Shown here: positions 16,816 through 24,540 of the stretch, piece after piece
Numbering within the stretch: the stretch's first letter is position 1
How the letters are laid out: each line of letters starts with the position of its first letter
Assembly: GCA_002391075.1 (NCBI GenBank)
Contig: DGRN01000009.1
Span: 31,461 to 92,688, forward strand
Length of the DNA: 61,228 nt
Reading direction: 5' to 3'
Source of the DNA: Candidatus Saccharibacteria bacterium UBA4387
GTDB lineage: Bacteria > Patescibacteriota > Saccharimonadia > Saccharimonadales > Saccharimonadaceae
Position numbers and translations under genes: made by a program
The notes under the pieces: model-generated
Databases searched by the model: none
What the model saw: only the letters and a program-made list of their open reading frames with translations
What the model was told of the DNA's origin: nothing

Positions 16816-17592
16816 ATGGAGAAAGCATACAAGCTCGTAACCACCCAGGAAGTCATTACAATCGCATTTACGTCCGTAGAAGCCATGATGAGCGGCAGTA
16901 AGCCTACCATTAATGCGCCCATCACCATCACCATCGACGCCTCCGGCAAGACCATGACCGGTGTAGATATGCTCGACGTAAAGCCGGGCGTTGCGAACTT
17001 CGGCGTGGTTGACCGCATGGACGTGCCCTTCGTCGTTTCCGACAATCAGCTGCCGACAGTGGTCGGCGTGTTCGACAAGAACGCACTGCTGGTTTTCGCA
17101 GAGTGGCGAACCATCCCTGAGCTCGCTGACCGGCTCGCTGATCGGCTCAAGCTCTGGATTCACGGCCATGTTTTGGCACGGAGGGACGCCCGCTGGGGCT
17201 ACCTCTGGATCGAGCTCAGCGCCGACGACGACATCTTTAAGGTGGTCGATGAGACTGTGGCAAAGCTGAAGCCCGACGCTAAGGCGCCAACTGCTCCGGC
17301 AGTGCCCACCAATCCCGATTCCAAGGTGTCTACCGCTCCGGCAACGTCCGCTAATCCTGATCCCAAGGCGTCAACTGCTCCGGCAATGTCTGCACCAACT
17401 GCTCCGGCAGCGCCCGCTAGTTCCGATCCTAAGGCACCGGCTGCTCCGGCAGAACCCGAACCGTCCATGGACGAAAATGACACTGACTTCGGAAAAGTTT
17501 TTGACATGGACAAGCCTGACGACGCTCCGGCCACCCCGGCCGCCACTGCAGCGCCTACCGCGCCTAAGAGACATAAGAGCGCCCGCCATTAA
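16816..17592 (+). CDS. Unknown protein with Pro/Ala repeat tail
   Basis: 258 aa. Start set by AGGAGG (16802-16807); an in-frame ATG at 16789 lies before the Shine-Dalgarno. Residues 1-150 are a soluble domain I do not recognise (EVITIAFTSVEAMMSG ... DARWGYLWIELSADDDIF). Residues about 155-215 hold imperfect repeats of the type APTAPAVPTNPDSKVST, four copies, followed by an acidic patch and another Pro/Ala stretch. No signal peptide. Codons are unusually C/G-ending compared with surrounding genes, hinting at a different origin or strong expression. Confidence 0.7.
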   Translation: MEKAYKLVTTQEVITIAFTSVEAMMSGSKPTINAPITITIDASGKTMTGVDMLDVKPGVANFGVVDRMDVPFVVSDNQLPTVVGVFDKNALLVFAEWRTIPELADRLADRLKLWIHGHVLARRDARWGYLWIELSADDDIFKVVDETVAKLKPDAKAPTAPAVPTNPDSKVSTAPATSANPDPKASTAPAMSAPTAPAAPASSDPKAPAAPAEPEPSMDENDTDFGKVFDMDKPDDAPATPAATAAPTAPKRHKSARH

Positions 17593-17609
17593 CCATCCTT
17601 GTAGTAAAG

Positions 17610-17636
17610 CCGCCCGCCTTTGGGCGGCTTTATTCC
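17610..17636 (+). terminator. Rho-independent terminator
   Basis: GCCGCCCGCC TTT GGGCGGC TTTATT. Confidence 0.8.
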
Positions 17637-17665
17637 TATCCGAATATATGTAAGAGGGGGGTACT

Positions 17666-18124
17666 ATGTATAAGATCTACGAGGTTAAGCCAGGTAACCT
17701 TTTCCGCGAGACTGCAAGCACGATTCGCAGGTTGATTCGCCCGGATTGCGAGGATGAAATCTTGACGTTTCGCAGCGAGAACGGCGACGGAATCCTAATC
17801 GATGATACTGCTGAGACTGCATCATATGTAGTAATCGGCATCGATGACATGCGAAGCATACTGGCTACGCGGAATTCCGAGCTGATTCAGTCGCTGGAAC
17901 GCGAGTTTTGTCGTCCGGACATCGGCGTGGAATACGAGACATATCACAACTCGCCTCTTGGCGAACTGATTGAAGCTGCTATTCCGTACGAGCGTCTGCG
18001 CGCCATGGTTTATTTTTATGTTCGCTATGGTGGGGACTACGATAAGGATCTCGGCGTGGAGCCGAAGTTCGCTCCGGATGCCAATGATCTCCTCTTGCGC
18101 GAAATGCGCCTGCTGGCAACTTAG
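17666..18124 (+). CDS. Unknown 152-aa soluble protein
   Basis: SD GAGGGGGG precedes ATG by 5 nt. Sequence is acidic with no membrane segment (KIYEVKPGNLFRETASTIRRLIRP ... YHNSPLGELIEAAIPYERLRAMVYFY). No family recognised. Lies between two terminators. It and the preceding gene form a small pair of SD-led genes that differ in style from the leaderless core genes. Confidence 0.7.
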   Translation: MYKIYEVKPGNLFRETASTIRRLIRPDCEDEILTFRSENGDGILIDDTAETASYVVIGIDDMRSILATRNSELIQSLEREFCRPDIGVEYETYHNSPLGELIEAAIPYERLRAMVYFYVRYGGDYDKDLGVEPKFAPDANDLLLREMRLLAT

Positions 18125-18128
18125 CCAA

Positions 18129-18163
18129 GCCGCCGCCGCCGTGAAAACGGCGGCATTTTCTTT
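18129..18163 (+). terminator. Rho-independent terminator
   Basis: GCCGCCGCCG TGAAAA CGGCGGC followed by ATTTTCTTT. Confidence 0.75.
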
Positions 18164-18178
18164 GTGCTTAAAAAGTTA

Positions 18179-18184
18179 TATAAT
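18179..18184 (+). promoter_or_regulatory. -10 box of SPFH gene
   Basis: TATAAT about 50 nt before ATG; a conventional leader with AAGGAG Shine-Dalgarno follows. Confidence 0.55.
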
Positions 18185-18234
18185 AATAGCAATATCGGCC
18201 GCATAGGCAGATAGTAAATAATAAAAGGAGAAAA

Positions 18235-18990
18235 ATGGAAGGACTAGGATTCCTTGGCGGCTTTATAATTTTCATTGTAGTCGTCATCATATTGTCAAAT
18301 ATCAAAGTCGTCCGCCAATTCGAGCGCGGCGTCGTGTTTAACCTTGGTAAATATAGCAGAATGTTGGGTCCTGGCCCGCACGTAATCATCCCGATTCTCG
18401 AAACGATGACGCGTGTTGACGTTCGTTCGACTCCTATCGACGTTCCGAAGCAAGAGGTTATTACAAAAGATAACGTCACGGTCGGTGTTGATGCTATCGT
18501 TTACTTCCGTGTGCTAGAGCCAGCAAAAGCTTTGCTTGAAACCACGAACTATGTCTACGCGACAACAAACTTTGCGCAGGCCGCACTTCGTGATATCACG
18601 GGTAACTTCGAGCTTGACGAATTACTCAGCAAGCGCGATGAAATTTCCGCACAGATCAAGGAAATCGTCGACAAAGAGACCGATAAGTGGGGTATCGATA
18701 TCGAGAATGTTAAGTTGCAAAACATCGAATTGCCGAACGATATGAAGCGCGCTATGGCGAAGCAAGCCGAAGCCGAACGCGAACGCCGTGCTGCTATTAT
18801 TGCTGCAGAAGGTGAAAAATCCGCCGCTCAGGCTGTCGCAGATGCTGCATCTTTGCTCGCGAATACTGAGGGTGGTATGCAGATTCGTACTTTGCAGACT
18901 CTCGAGAAGATTTCTTCGACTCCGTCTCAAAAGACTGTGATCATGCTACCGAGCGATTTCAAAGGCGTCTCGGACATCATCCGCAAATAA
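18235..18990 (+). CDS. SPFH/stomatin-like (slipin) membrane scaffold protein
   Basis: 251 aa. One N-terminal membrane helix (FLGGFIIFIVVVIILSNI), then the SPFH domain (VRQFERGVVFNLGKYSRMLGPGPHVIIPILETMTRVDVRS) and an Ala/Glu coiled coil (AKQAEAERERRAAIIAAEGEKSAAQAVADAA). The ERG ... LG.GP.. pattern places it with slipins. Expected to form membrane microdomain oligomers. The NfeD partner often found beside slipins is not adjacent here. Confidence 0.92.
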   Translation: MEGLGFLGGFIIFIVVVIILSNIKVVRQFERGVVFNLGKYSRMLGPGPHVIIPILETMTRVDVRSTPIDVPKQEVITKDNVTVGVDAIVYFRVLEPAKALLETTNYVYATTNFAQAALRDITGNFELDELLSKRDEISAQIKEIVDKETDKWGIDIENVKLQNIELPNDMKRAMAKQAEAERERRAAIIAAEGEKSAAQAVADAASLLANTEGGMQIRTLQTLEKISSTPSQKTVIMLPSDFKGVSDIIRK

Positions 18991-18993
18991 GCG

Positions 18994-19031
18994 CAAAAAA
19001 TACTCCGCCAGTTGGCGGGGTATTTTTTATG
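18994..19031 (+). terminator. Bidirectional terminator between slipin and DsbA-like genes
   Basis: AAAAAATACTCCGCC / GGCGGGGTATTTTTT, flanked by A and T runs for both convergent genes. Confidence 0.85.
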
Positions 19032-19040
19032 TAGCAAAAA

Positions 19041-19757
19041 CTATTTGGTTTTCAGGCCGGCCTTCATTAGGAGCTCGACGTTCTTATAGTCCTCCATCGC
19101 ATCCCAGTCGCCAGCGAAGCCATTATAACTGAACTTGTCGAACACGAAAAACGGCACACCACTGCTAATTGTATTTGTGGCGCGGTTGGTATTTTTCTCG
19201 ACCTCGTCTTTCGTTTCGTGATTTTGCATACATGTCGCAAAACTATCGTAATCTAGGCCGCCACGATTGGCTGCGTCTGTAAAATAATCGGTCTCCAAAT
19301 CTGGAATGCGCGGAGAAGTCCGATCGACGCCGATGCCTTGCGAATGATAATCTTCGTATAATTTCGCCAAAATCGCATGGTAATAATCCCAGAATTTCTC
19401 CTGTTTTGCTGCGCAGTAGGCGCCCTCGGCAGCCGGCAGGCTATTGTTTGAGTGCCCGCTCAGATAATTAATGTCAGTCACGCGAATCTCGAATAAAATA
19501 TTCTCGTCTTCGATGTATTTTTTATTAAAATCGTCCCAGTTGGCCGTAACGGCATTCGAAAACTTGTCGCAGTATGGGCAAAAAATGTCGGTATACATAA
19601 TAAAGTGATGTTTCGCCGTCTCTTTATTGCCGATAGTCATAGCATCGTTCCAAACTCCGGTAACTTTCGGTCCAGGATTCAGTGAATTATAGATCGCGAG
19701 TGCGACGAAAACTCCAAAAACCAACACGATCGCACCGATTCTAATTCCGCGTTTCAT
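19041..19757 (-). CDS. DsbA-like thiol-disulfide oxidoreductase, membrane-anchored
   Basis: 238 aa. N-terminal anchor (IGAIVLVFGVFVALAIYNSL), then a thioredoxin fold with active site FCPYC (about residues 59-63) in HHFIMYTDIFCPYCDKF, and the cis-Pro loop SSGVPFFVFD (about 199-208). This is the pattern of DsbA-family proteins of Gram-positive-like bacteria that oxidise or isomerise extracytoplasmic cysteines. The ATG overlaps the stop of the upstream CPTC membrane protein (ATGA), with a good internal SD, so the two are coupled. Likely clients nearby include the Cys-rich adhesin at 26906. Confidence 0.9.
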   Translation of the reverse strand: MKRGIRIGAIVLVFGVFVALAIYNSLNPGPKVTGVWNDAMTIGNKETAKHHFIMYTDIFCPYCDKFSNAVTANWDDFNKKYIEDENILFEIRVTDINYLSGHSNNSLPAAEGAYCAAKQEKFWDYYHAILAKLYEDYHSQGIGVDRTSPRIPDLETDYFTDAANRGGLDYDSFATCMQNHETKDEVEKNTNRATNTISSGVPFFVFDKFSYNGFAGDWDAMEDYKNVELLMKAGLKTK

Positions 19758-20389
19758 TTTTCTCTCCTTTTACTACTTCCTACTATTACGTACACGGTAT
19801 AACCAAGTTTAATAATCGCGTAAAGCAACAACAAAAAGGCGACAATTGCTAGCACGATACTGATGCGCTCGGCCAAAATGCTTGCGCTCGCGCCGGCTAT
19901 AGCGCTTAGGATGGGCATCAAGAACGATACGCCACAGGTCGGGCAACCAAGCGCGGCAAAACCTAGCAGAGAAGCTACACCGCCGGCCTCGACGCCGTCA
20001 ATGGCGGCTCGTTTTTGTCGATTGCGCCAAGCGAAAACGACGAGCGTAATCGCCATGCTCTGCAATAGTGCTAGCGCTACAAGCATCAGCCCGTAAAGCG
20101 AGGTGAAATTTCCGAACGTCGATATGGTGACTCTTTCTAGCATGTTGAATTTTTCGCCCACCGTCAAGCCGGACCACAAAATGCGCCAGTTACCGTCGCC
20201 GTCCTTAAAGAAGGTGAGAAAATGCAAAAAACAGAAAAACAAGATCGCGAACAAAACCGTATATTTCGGCCGCTTCAAACAATATGCGCAACCGACCACC
20301 GCATATTTGGCGCTGTTCGCAAAACTCTCGCAGCGCTGCTTTATCTTTTTGGCGAAACTTTGTTTTTTCTTCGTTTTTTCTTCTCCCAC
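19754..20389 (-). CDS. Multispan membrane protein with intramembrane CPTC motif
   Basis: 211 aa. Starts with GTG at 20389 behind AGGAGG. A basic N-terminus is followed by four probable membrane helices (about 45-63, 98-120, 139-160, 174-200). The third contains LGCPTCGVSFLMPIL, a CxxC pair. The coupling to the DsbA-like gene suggests a membrane redox partner that re-oxidises or reduces it, doing the job of DsbB/VKOR or CcdA, none of which it clearly resembles. A further Cys pair lies in VVGCAYCLKRP near residue 34. Function is inferred from context only. Confidence 0.7.
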   Translation of the reverse strand: MGEEKTKKKQSFAKKIKQRCESFANSAKYAVVGCAYCLKRPKYTVLFAILFFCFLHFLTFFKDGDGNWRILWSGLTVGEKFNMLERVTISTFGNFTSLYGLMLVALALLQSMAITLVVFAWRNRQKRAAIDGVEAGGVASLLGFAALGCPTCGVSFLMPILSAIAGASASILAERISIVLAIVAFLLLLYAIIKLGYTVYVIVGSSKRREK

Positions 20390-20547
20390 AAAACCTCCTG
20401 TCTAGATTATTGTAGGTTAAAATAACTAAAAGCACAAATCTGTCATAAATATTTCACGATAAAAATAGAAAAAGTCAATAGAAAATGCTGCGCCGACCCC
20501 TGTTAATACGACCGAAAACTAAAACATAAAAACCAAAAAAGTCAATG

Positions 20548-20575
20548 TTGACTAAAAAAATGCTTGCGCTAAAAT
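20548..20575 (+). promoter_or_regulatory. Promoter of second small RNA locus
   Basis: TTGACT (20548-20553), 16 nt, TAAAAT (20570-20575). No ORF follows before the terminator. Confidence 0.6.
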
Positions 20576-20581
20576 ATAAAT

Positions 20582-20682
20582 AGAACGTTCGGGCGACGAG
20601 TTGAGAGGCCGCCAGAGCGGAGAAAGGAAAAGCAGTGGGTAATTAATTATTGTCACGGATGCGAAGCGTGACAATTTTTTTA
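20582..20682 (+). ncRNA. Candidate small structured RNA, about 100 nt
   Basis: Begins with the self-complementary GAACGTTC, then a purine-rich segment with hairpin CCGC-CAGA-GCGG (about 20612-20623) and AAGGAAAAGCAG, ending in a strong intrinsic terminator. A GGAAxAGCAG-like string recalls the SRP RNA asymmetric loop, but the paired flanks needed for that are not convincing. About 357 nt around it (20390-20747) carry no gene. Confidence 0.5.
20650..20681 (+). terminator. Rho-independent terminator of second small RNA
   Basis: TTGTCACG / CGTGACAA with a 9-nt loop and seven T residues. Confidence 0.85.
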
Positions 20683-20747
20683 TTGCTGCAAAATGACGCC
20701 CCGCGGCGCCATCACCCCCCCAAAAAAACGCCCAAAAAGCACTTGTG

Positions 20748-21425
20748 CTAAAGATATGTCTTTAGTCTTTCGATAATACTGCTTCTCGAGCCGTCTTTCT
20801 CGACAAAATCATGGTCTAGGTCAAAATGCTCGATTTGGATTTCGTTTTTTAGTAGAGAGTAATCTTTGTTGTTTGGGATAACGGTATCTTTTGTCGCGTC
20901 GAAAATAATTAATTTGGTCTTTATGCCTAGATTGTCGTATTTGTCGGGTAGGTCCGAGATATTAGCATAATCTTCCCAATAATCCGGCAAGAATAGAGTG
21001 TAGTATCCAGCACTTCGCTTTCTTAGGATGCTGCCGTCTGGCTGTGGGGTGGATTTTGGATTTTCGAGAGTTATTCGCCTGGCTTCGTCTCCGCTTTCGT
21101 AGTTAATTACTGGGGCAAGCAAGATGGTGGTAGAAACATTCCCGAGCTGAGCAAGAGCGGCAATAATGCAGCCCTGCGAGTGGCAAATAAGATTAATCTC
21201 GGCATTAGGATTTGCCTGCCTTAGCCTGGTATATTTTTGGCGAAGCTTTTGAGCTCGACTTGTAAAAGTTGCGGCCGTCGCCACGGTATTGTCCGGGTTC
21301 CAATCGTCGTAAGGGAAAAGCGCATACTCTACGCCTGGAAAGGCATCAATGATAGGGTTAAAAAGACCGTTGTCGTCGGCATGGGTGCCAAAACCATGGG
21401 AATAAAGAAAAATGCGCTTACTCAT
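20748..21425 (-). CDS. Alpha/beta hydrolase-like protein
   Basis: 225 aa. Oxyanion region IFLYSHGFGTHADDNG at the N-terminus, nucleophile elbow ICHSQGCI (about residue 103), candidate acid in FDATKDTVIP (about 176) and His in DLDHDFV (about 204): a complete catalytic triad arrangement. Resembles small RBBP9/YdeN-type or lipase-like hydrolases; substrate unknown. TGCTAAACT lies 9 nt before the ATG and overlaps the T-run of the terminator that originally followed tRNA-Gly. Confidence 0.8.
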   Translation of the reverse strand: MSKRIFLYSHGFGTHADDNGLFNPIIDAFPGVEYALFPYDDWNPDNTVATAATFTSRAQKLRQKYTRLRQANPNAEINLICHSQGCIIAALAQLGNVSTTILLAPVINYESGDEARRITLENPKSTPQPDGSILRKRSAGYYTLFLPDYWEDYANISDLPDKYDNLGIKTKLIIFDATKDTVIPNNKDYSLLKNEIQIEHFDLDHDFVEKDGSRSSIIERLKTYL

Positions 21426-21437
21426 ATTAATTCGAGT

Positions 21438-21477
21438 TTAGCATAAAAAATCGCCCGCTTGGGCGTCTTTTCCAGAG
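21438..21477 (-). terminator. Terminator, probably the original tRNA-Gly terminator
   Basis: Minus strand: CTCTGGAAAAGAC, GCCC-AAGC-GGGC, GATTTTTT. It begins right at the left island edge. Removing the island would place it directly after the encoded CCA of tRNA-Gly. Confidence 0.7.
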
Positions 21478-21484
21478 ATGGTGC
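21478..21484. repeat. Candidate left attachment core
   Basis: ATGGTGC, identical to the 7 bp at 26693-26699. Confidence 0.65.
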
Positions 21485-21630
21485 AGCCAAAGGTTAAAAC
21501 TTTAAACAATCAAGATGATATAACGGATAAAAACGATGACATTTCTCTAGAAGTGATTAATAAAGAGTATGACAGGTGGTCTGACATTCTATCCGATCGT
21601 TACAATAAGTGGCTGGCTATGAATAAGTAG
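21478..21630 (+). pseudogene. Severed recombinase C-terminal coding segment
   Basis: 50 codons (MVQPKVKTLNN ... RYNKWLAMNK) opening at the repeat, with no Shine-Dalgarno or promoter in front. The recombinase at the other end reads ...KLDLMVRVKRL, with its MV codons encoded by the same ATGGTG. In a circular element the recombinase frame passes straight into this segment. It is best read as the native C-terminus of the recombinase, detached by integration. Confidence 0.7.
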
Positions 21631-21684
21631 AGGACTTTAAACAAGTGAAGAGGTTAGGGAGAAACACAAGGATAGAATAGGAAT

Positions 21685-22038
21685 ATGAATCAAAATAATT
21701 TAGTTCCATTTAAAAAAGGCTTTGACGAGAGAAGGCAGGTTGGAAGAAAAACTGGCTCGAAAAATATTTCTACAATCATTGACGATGTCTTGAATCAAGG
21801 AATTGCTGAAGTTAAAAGTCCTGAGTTAAAAGCTTTAATTAATCGTCAAAAATCCAGAACAGTAAAAGAAGCGATTGTTAACGCGATAGTCAAAAATGCC
21901 CTTTCTGGAGAGTTAAAATCCGCACAGTGGCTAGTCGAGATGCTCCCAGAAGAAAAAGAGGTTGAAAATAGCTATTTTAGTCAACCGATTGAGATACATA
22001 TCGTCAATCCAGAACAAAAAGAAAAAGCAATACTGTGA
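21685..22038 (+). CDS. Small DUF5681/terminase-small-like protein
   Basis: 117 aa. N-terminus FKKGFDERRQVGRKTGSKNISTIIDDVL recalls the FKPGQSGNPKGRPKGSKN pattern of DUF5681 and some phage terminase small subunits. The rest is helical, with no known catalytic motif. TAGGAA sits just before the ATG. In the free circle it would lie 54 nt downstream of the restored recombinase, so the two may form one operon in that form. Function unproven. Confidence 0.65.
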   Translation: MNQNNLVPFKKGFDERRQVGRKTGSKNISTIIDDVLNQGIAEVKSPELKALINRQKSRTVKEAIVNAIVKNALSGELKSAQWLVEMLPEEKEVENSYFSQPIEIHIVNPEQKEKAIL

Positions 22039-22046
22039 GATATCTG

Positions 22047-22561
22047 TTAGTAGCCTATAACGAGGATTCCCTTTAAAGGTATCTCGAGCCTATTACTCGA
22101 GTAAAGGGCTCTGAAAAAATCGCAAACTTTATCAAAATCATTAGAATTGCGATATATATTTTTGACTGCTACGCAAAAATAATCAACATCATGCATCATG
22201 CAGGACTCGTAAAAATCCTTTAGGAACTGATAGTTTGAAACTGCTCTGCCGGCCTCGACTTCTATGACGGTCTTTAGTTTTTCCGAATAGCCATCAACTT
22301 CAAAGTTGAGATCAACTTTACCGTTCTTGCCAAAAAGAACGGGCACTTTTATTTTGTCTTCGGATTTTTTGAACGTTCGATATTGTACCCAGCTTTCTCT
22401 AAATCGTCCGAAAGAATATGTAGAACCTCGTCAGATATAAGGTTTGATTCTTTATGGTTCTCGGAGCTTATTTCGGAAGAATGCTTTTTAAATACATCAA
22501 GTATATCAATTAAATGAGGTTCGATTTTTTGGGTCTGAGGGAAATACATCCAATTTATCAT
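22047..22561 (-). pseudogene. Frameshifted endonuclease-like gene
   Basis: Two abutting frames: 22349-22561 (70 aa, ends ERSKNPKTK) and 22047-22346 (99 aa, begins PVLFGKNGKVDLNFEVDGY). One extra A in the run at about 22351-22355 would join them as ...NPKTKIKVPVLFG.... The second part has FEVDGY ... LKTVIEVEAGRAVSNYQFLKD, a plausible PD-(D/E)xK-type core, and ends SSNRLEIPLKGILVIGY. The whole, about 170 aa, looks like a small restriction-associated protein of unknown specificity. Its start overlaps the methyltransferase stop by 4 nt. A real deletion, phase variation or a sequencing error are all possible. Confidence 0.65.
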
Positions 22562-23547
22562 AGTGGAAGTTTTTCCTGCGTAATCGGATGTGATACGACT
22601 ATTTCGCCTTCGTACTCTACTTGTTCCAGATATGGCTTCAAAGCGTTTGCTAACGCTCGAATTACTGGTACAGCTACTGCATTACCGAATTGATGATATG
22701 CTTGATTGTCGCTTACCACTATCTTGAACGACTCAGGGTAACCTTGCAATCTGGCCGCTTCTCGAGGAGTAAGTTTTCTCGGGTTCTTTCCTTTTTGCTC
22801 GATTAGAATTTCTGAGCCATCCTTGTAATATCTAGCCGAAATTGTGCTAGTATAAACCGAATCTTCATTAAATAAGCTATAACCAAACCCATTTCCTTTG
22901 GCTTCATGCTCTTTCTTTCTACGCTGATGTCCAGCCCATAGTTTGTCTGAAATTGTGTATTTTTCCGGAACATTTTTCTCTAAAATGTCGCCGAGGCGAG
23001 TTTTGGTTTTAGGCGGCTCTGGAAATTCGAAGAAAGTATCTTTGCCAAACTTCTCGCGCTTTAATGCTATCATGTAGAAACGCTCGCGGTTCTGCGGTAC
23101 GCCAAAATCTCTTGCGTTCAGGACTTGAGCGCTAAGATTGTATCCCATCTCGTCTAGGATATTAGCAATTGTCTTAAAAGTGTTGCCTTTATCGTGATTT
23201 TTGAAGCCCTTAACATTTTCTAAGAAGAGAATTTCTGGTTTGTGCTTTTTGACAATTCTTGCGATTTCAAAAAACATAGTGCCTCTAGCGTCTTCAAAAC
23301 CCTTTCTAAGGCCAGCGTTAGAAAATGGCTGGCACGGGAAACCGGCGAGAACGATATTGAATTTCGGTACATCATTTTCGTCAATCTTTGTTATGTCGCC
23401 AAAAGGAACTTCCCCGTAGTTCGCTTCGTAGGTTTGCTTTGCAAATTTATCCCATTCGGAAGACATTACGCAAGTTCCGCCGAGTTCGTCAAAAGGAATT
23501 CTAATACCGCCAGTTCCAGCAAATAAATCGATAAATGCAAATTTCAT
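22558..23547 (-). CDS. DNA (cytosine-5) methyltransferase
   Basis: 329 aa. Motif I FIDLFAGTGGIRIPFDELG, motif IV GFPCQPFSNAG with the catalytic Cys (about 72), motif VI FLENVKG, motif VIII QNRERFYMIAL, target-recognition region about 180-265, motif IX PREAARLQGYP and motif X QFGNAVAVPVIRALA. Complete Dcm-type enzyme, expected to protect the host from the neighbouring endonuclease. The recognition site cannot be read from sequence; an endonuclease of MvaI/BcnI type would suggest a CC(N/W/S)GG-like target. Confidence 0.95.
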   Translation of the reverse strand: MKFAFIDLFAGTGGIRIPFDELGGTCVMSSEWDKFAKQTYEANYGEVPFGDITKIDENDVPKFNIVLAGFPCQPFSNAGLRKGFEDARGTMFFEIARIVKKHKPEILFLENVKGFKNHDKGNTFKTIANILDEMGYNLSAQVLNARDFGVPQNRERFYMIALKREKFGKDTFFEFPEPPKTKTRLGDILEKNVPEKYTISDKLWAGHQRRKKEHEAKGNGFGYSLFNEDSVYTSTISARYYKDGSEILIEQKGKNPRKLTPREAARLQGYPESFKIVVSDNQAYHQFGNAVAVPVIRALANALKPYLEQVEYEGEIVVSHPITQEKLPL

Positions 23548-23598
23548 AGTATTTATTCTACACCTTAAGTCTGAAAAATAACACTGGCGCTTTGAGCC

Positions 23599-24375
23599 TT
23601 ATTTGGGGTAACGGTCTACGATTAGCTCATCCCAATAGTCGTTATTGGCTCGCCATTGCATATAAGGCCTTACATTGGGATCTACGTCGTCGTGATACAT
23701 TCCAGAATCAAGATATGCTATGCCTTCTCTAACAAAATCAATCCACTGCTCGAAGGTAATAGGATCTCCGAAGGCTATTTCTGCATACTTGCCGTCACTG
23801 CCCAAGAGGCATTTAAACCATCCGCTCTGATTGAATTTGTCTTCGACTCTCTTTCTCATATATTCGCTAGTCCAAGACATTAAGATATGCGTACCTTTAC
23901 GGAAGATTGGTGGAACGATTGTTGCTTTGTCACTACGCTCGTCATGAGCATATTCGTAGAGCACATTAATATTATTGTCCTCGTCAATTTGTAGGGTCTG
24001 ACCATATTTGTTCCATTGATTAATTTTTGGAACTGGTTCACCAGACCAAGACCAGCGATGCGAATGTTCTCTGCTTGGGTGGCCAAAAGTCTTGATGAAC
24101 GCCTCTCTCGTGATGATACCTGTTTTCCTGTCGTATATTTTGATATTTGGCGACCAATCCCCAAAAGAGGTTTTACCGGAAGAGGTGTCATTCTTCATTT
24201 CGTATCCGAGTAAATCCGGTGCATTGTCTCCATTGTGAGTTATACCCATTTGAGTCTCAAGCCAATGTCCGTATTTGCCGTCGTGGCTCGGATTTGAGCC
24301 ATTAACTGTAGGCGCTTTCCCGAATACGTTCGTCATAAAACGACGAATGATTTCTTCTTTTGCTTCATTGTTCAT
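23599..24375 (-). CDS. Type II restriction endonuclease, MvaI/BcnI (LlaMI)-like
   Basis: 258 aa from ATG 24375, chosen for the GAAGGT upstream; the longer ORF to 24435 starts inside a terminator hairpin. GHWLETQMGITHNGDNAPDLLGYEMKNDTSSGKTSFGDWSPN shows a PD-(D/E)xK-like core: Glu in HWLE, D of APDLLG, and E-x-K in GYEMKND. This arrangement matches what I remember of the MvaI/BcnI family. Lies 51 nt upstream of the C5 methyltransferase on the same strand, which supports a type II system. Family assignment from memory, moderate certainty. Confidence 0.7.
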   Translation of the reverse strand: MNNEAKEEIIRRFMTNVFGKAPTVNGSNPSHDGKYGHWLETQMGITHNGDNAPDLLGYEMKNDTSSGKTSFGDWSPNIKIYDRKTGIITREAFIKTFGHPSREHSHRWSWSGEPVPKINQWNKYGQTLQIDEDNNINVLYEYAHDERSDKATIVPPIFRKGTHILMSWTSEYMRKRVEDKFNQSGWFKCLLGSDGKYAEIAFGDPITFEQWIDFVREGIAYLDSGMYHDDVDPNVRPYMQWRANNDYWDELIVDRYPK

Positions 24376-24416
24376 AGTTACCTTCATTATCGCACGAAAA
24401 CACCTAGACGAATCAA

Positions 24417-24440
24417 AAAAATGCCCATCTGGCATCTCAG
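24417..24440 (-). terminator. Terminator-like hairpin ahead of the endonuclease gene
   Basis: Minus strand ATGCC-AGATG-GGCAT followed by seven T residues, about 45 nt before ATG 24375. Could shield the endonuclease from read-through or act as an attenuator. Confidence 0.5.
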
Positions 24441-24502
24441 AATCATCTCTCGTAAACGAAAAGCATATACTTGACTCAAAAGCAAATGAGCTTACGAAAC
24501 GG

Positions 24503-24540
24503 CCAATAGCCGCTTATCGAGACGTGTCTGTCTCGTAGCA
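24503..24540. repeat. Inverted repeats in the divergent island regulatory region
   Basis: CGAGAC-N6-GTCTCG and, beside it, a GCGGC/GGCCG pair, followed further right by CTAAAAA ... TTTTTAG (about 24571-24595). The region 24376-24628 separates the minus-strand restriction genes from the plus-strand small operon and holds no ORF I would keep. Confidence 0.5.

Noticed and set aside
20582..20682. SRP RNA at the second small-RNA locus
   Set aside because: Only a GGAAAAGCAG-like string fits; the paired flanks and tetraloop of domain IV are not visible.
24376..24435. Endonuclease start at ATG 24435
   Set aside because: This ATG lies within a terminator hairpin; the SD-backed ATG at 24375 fits better.
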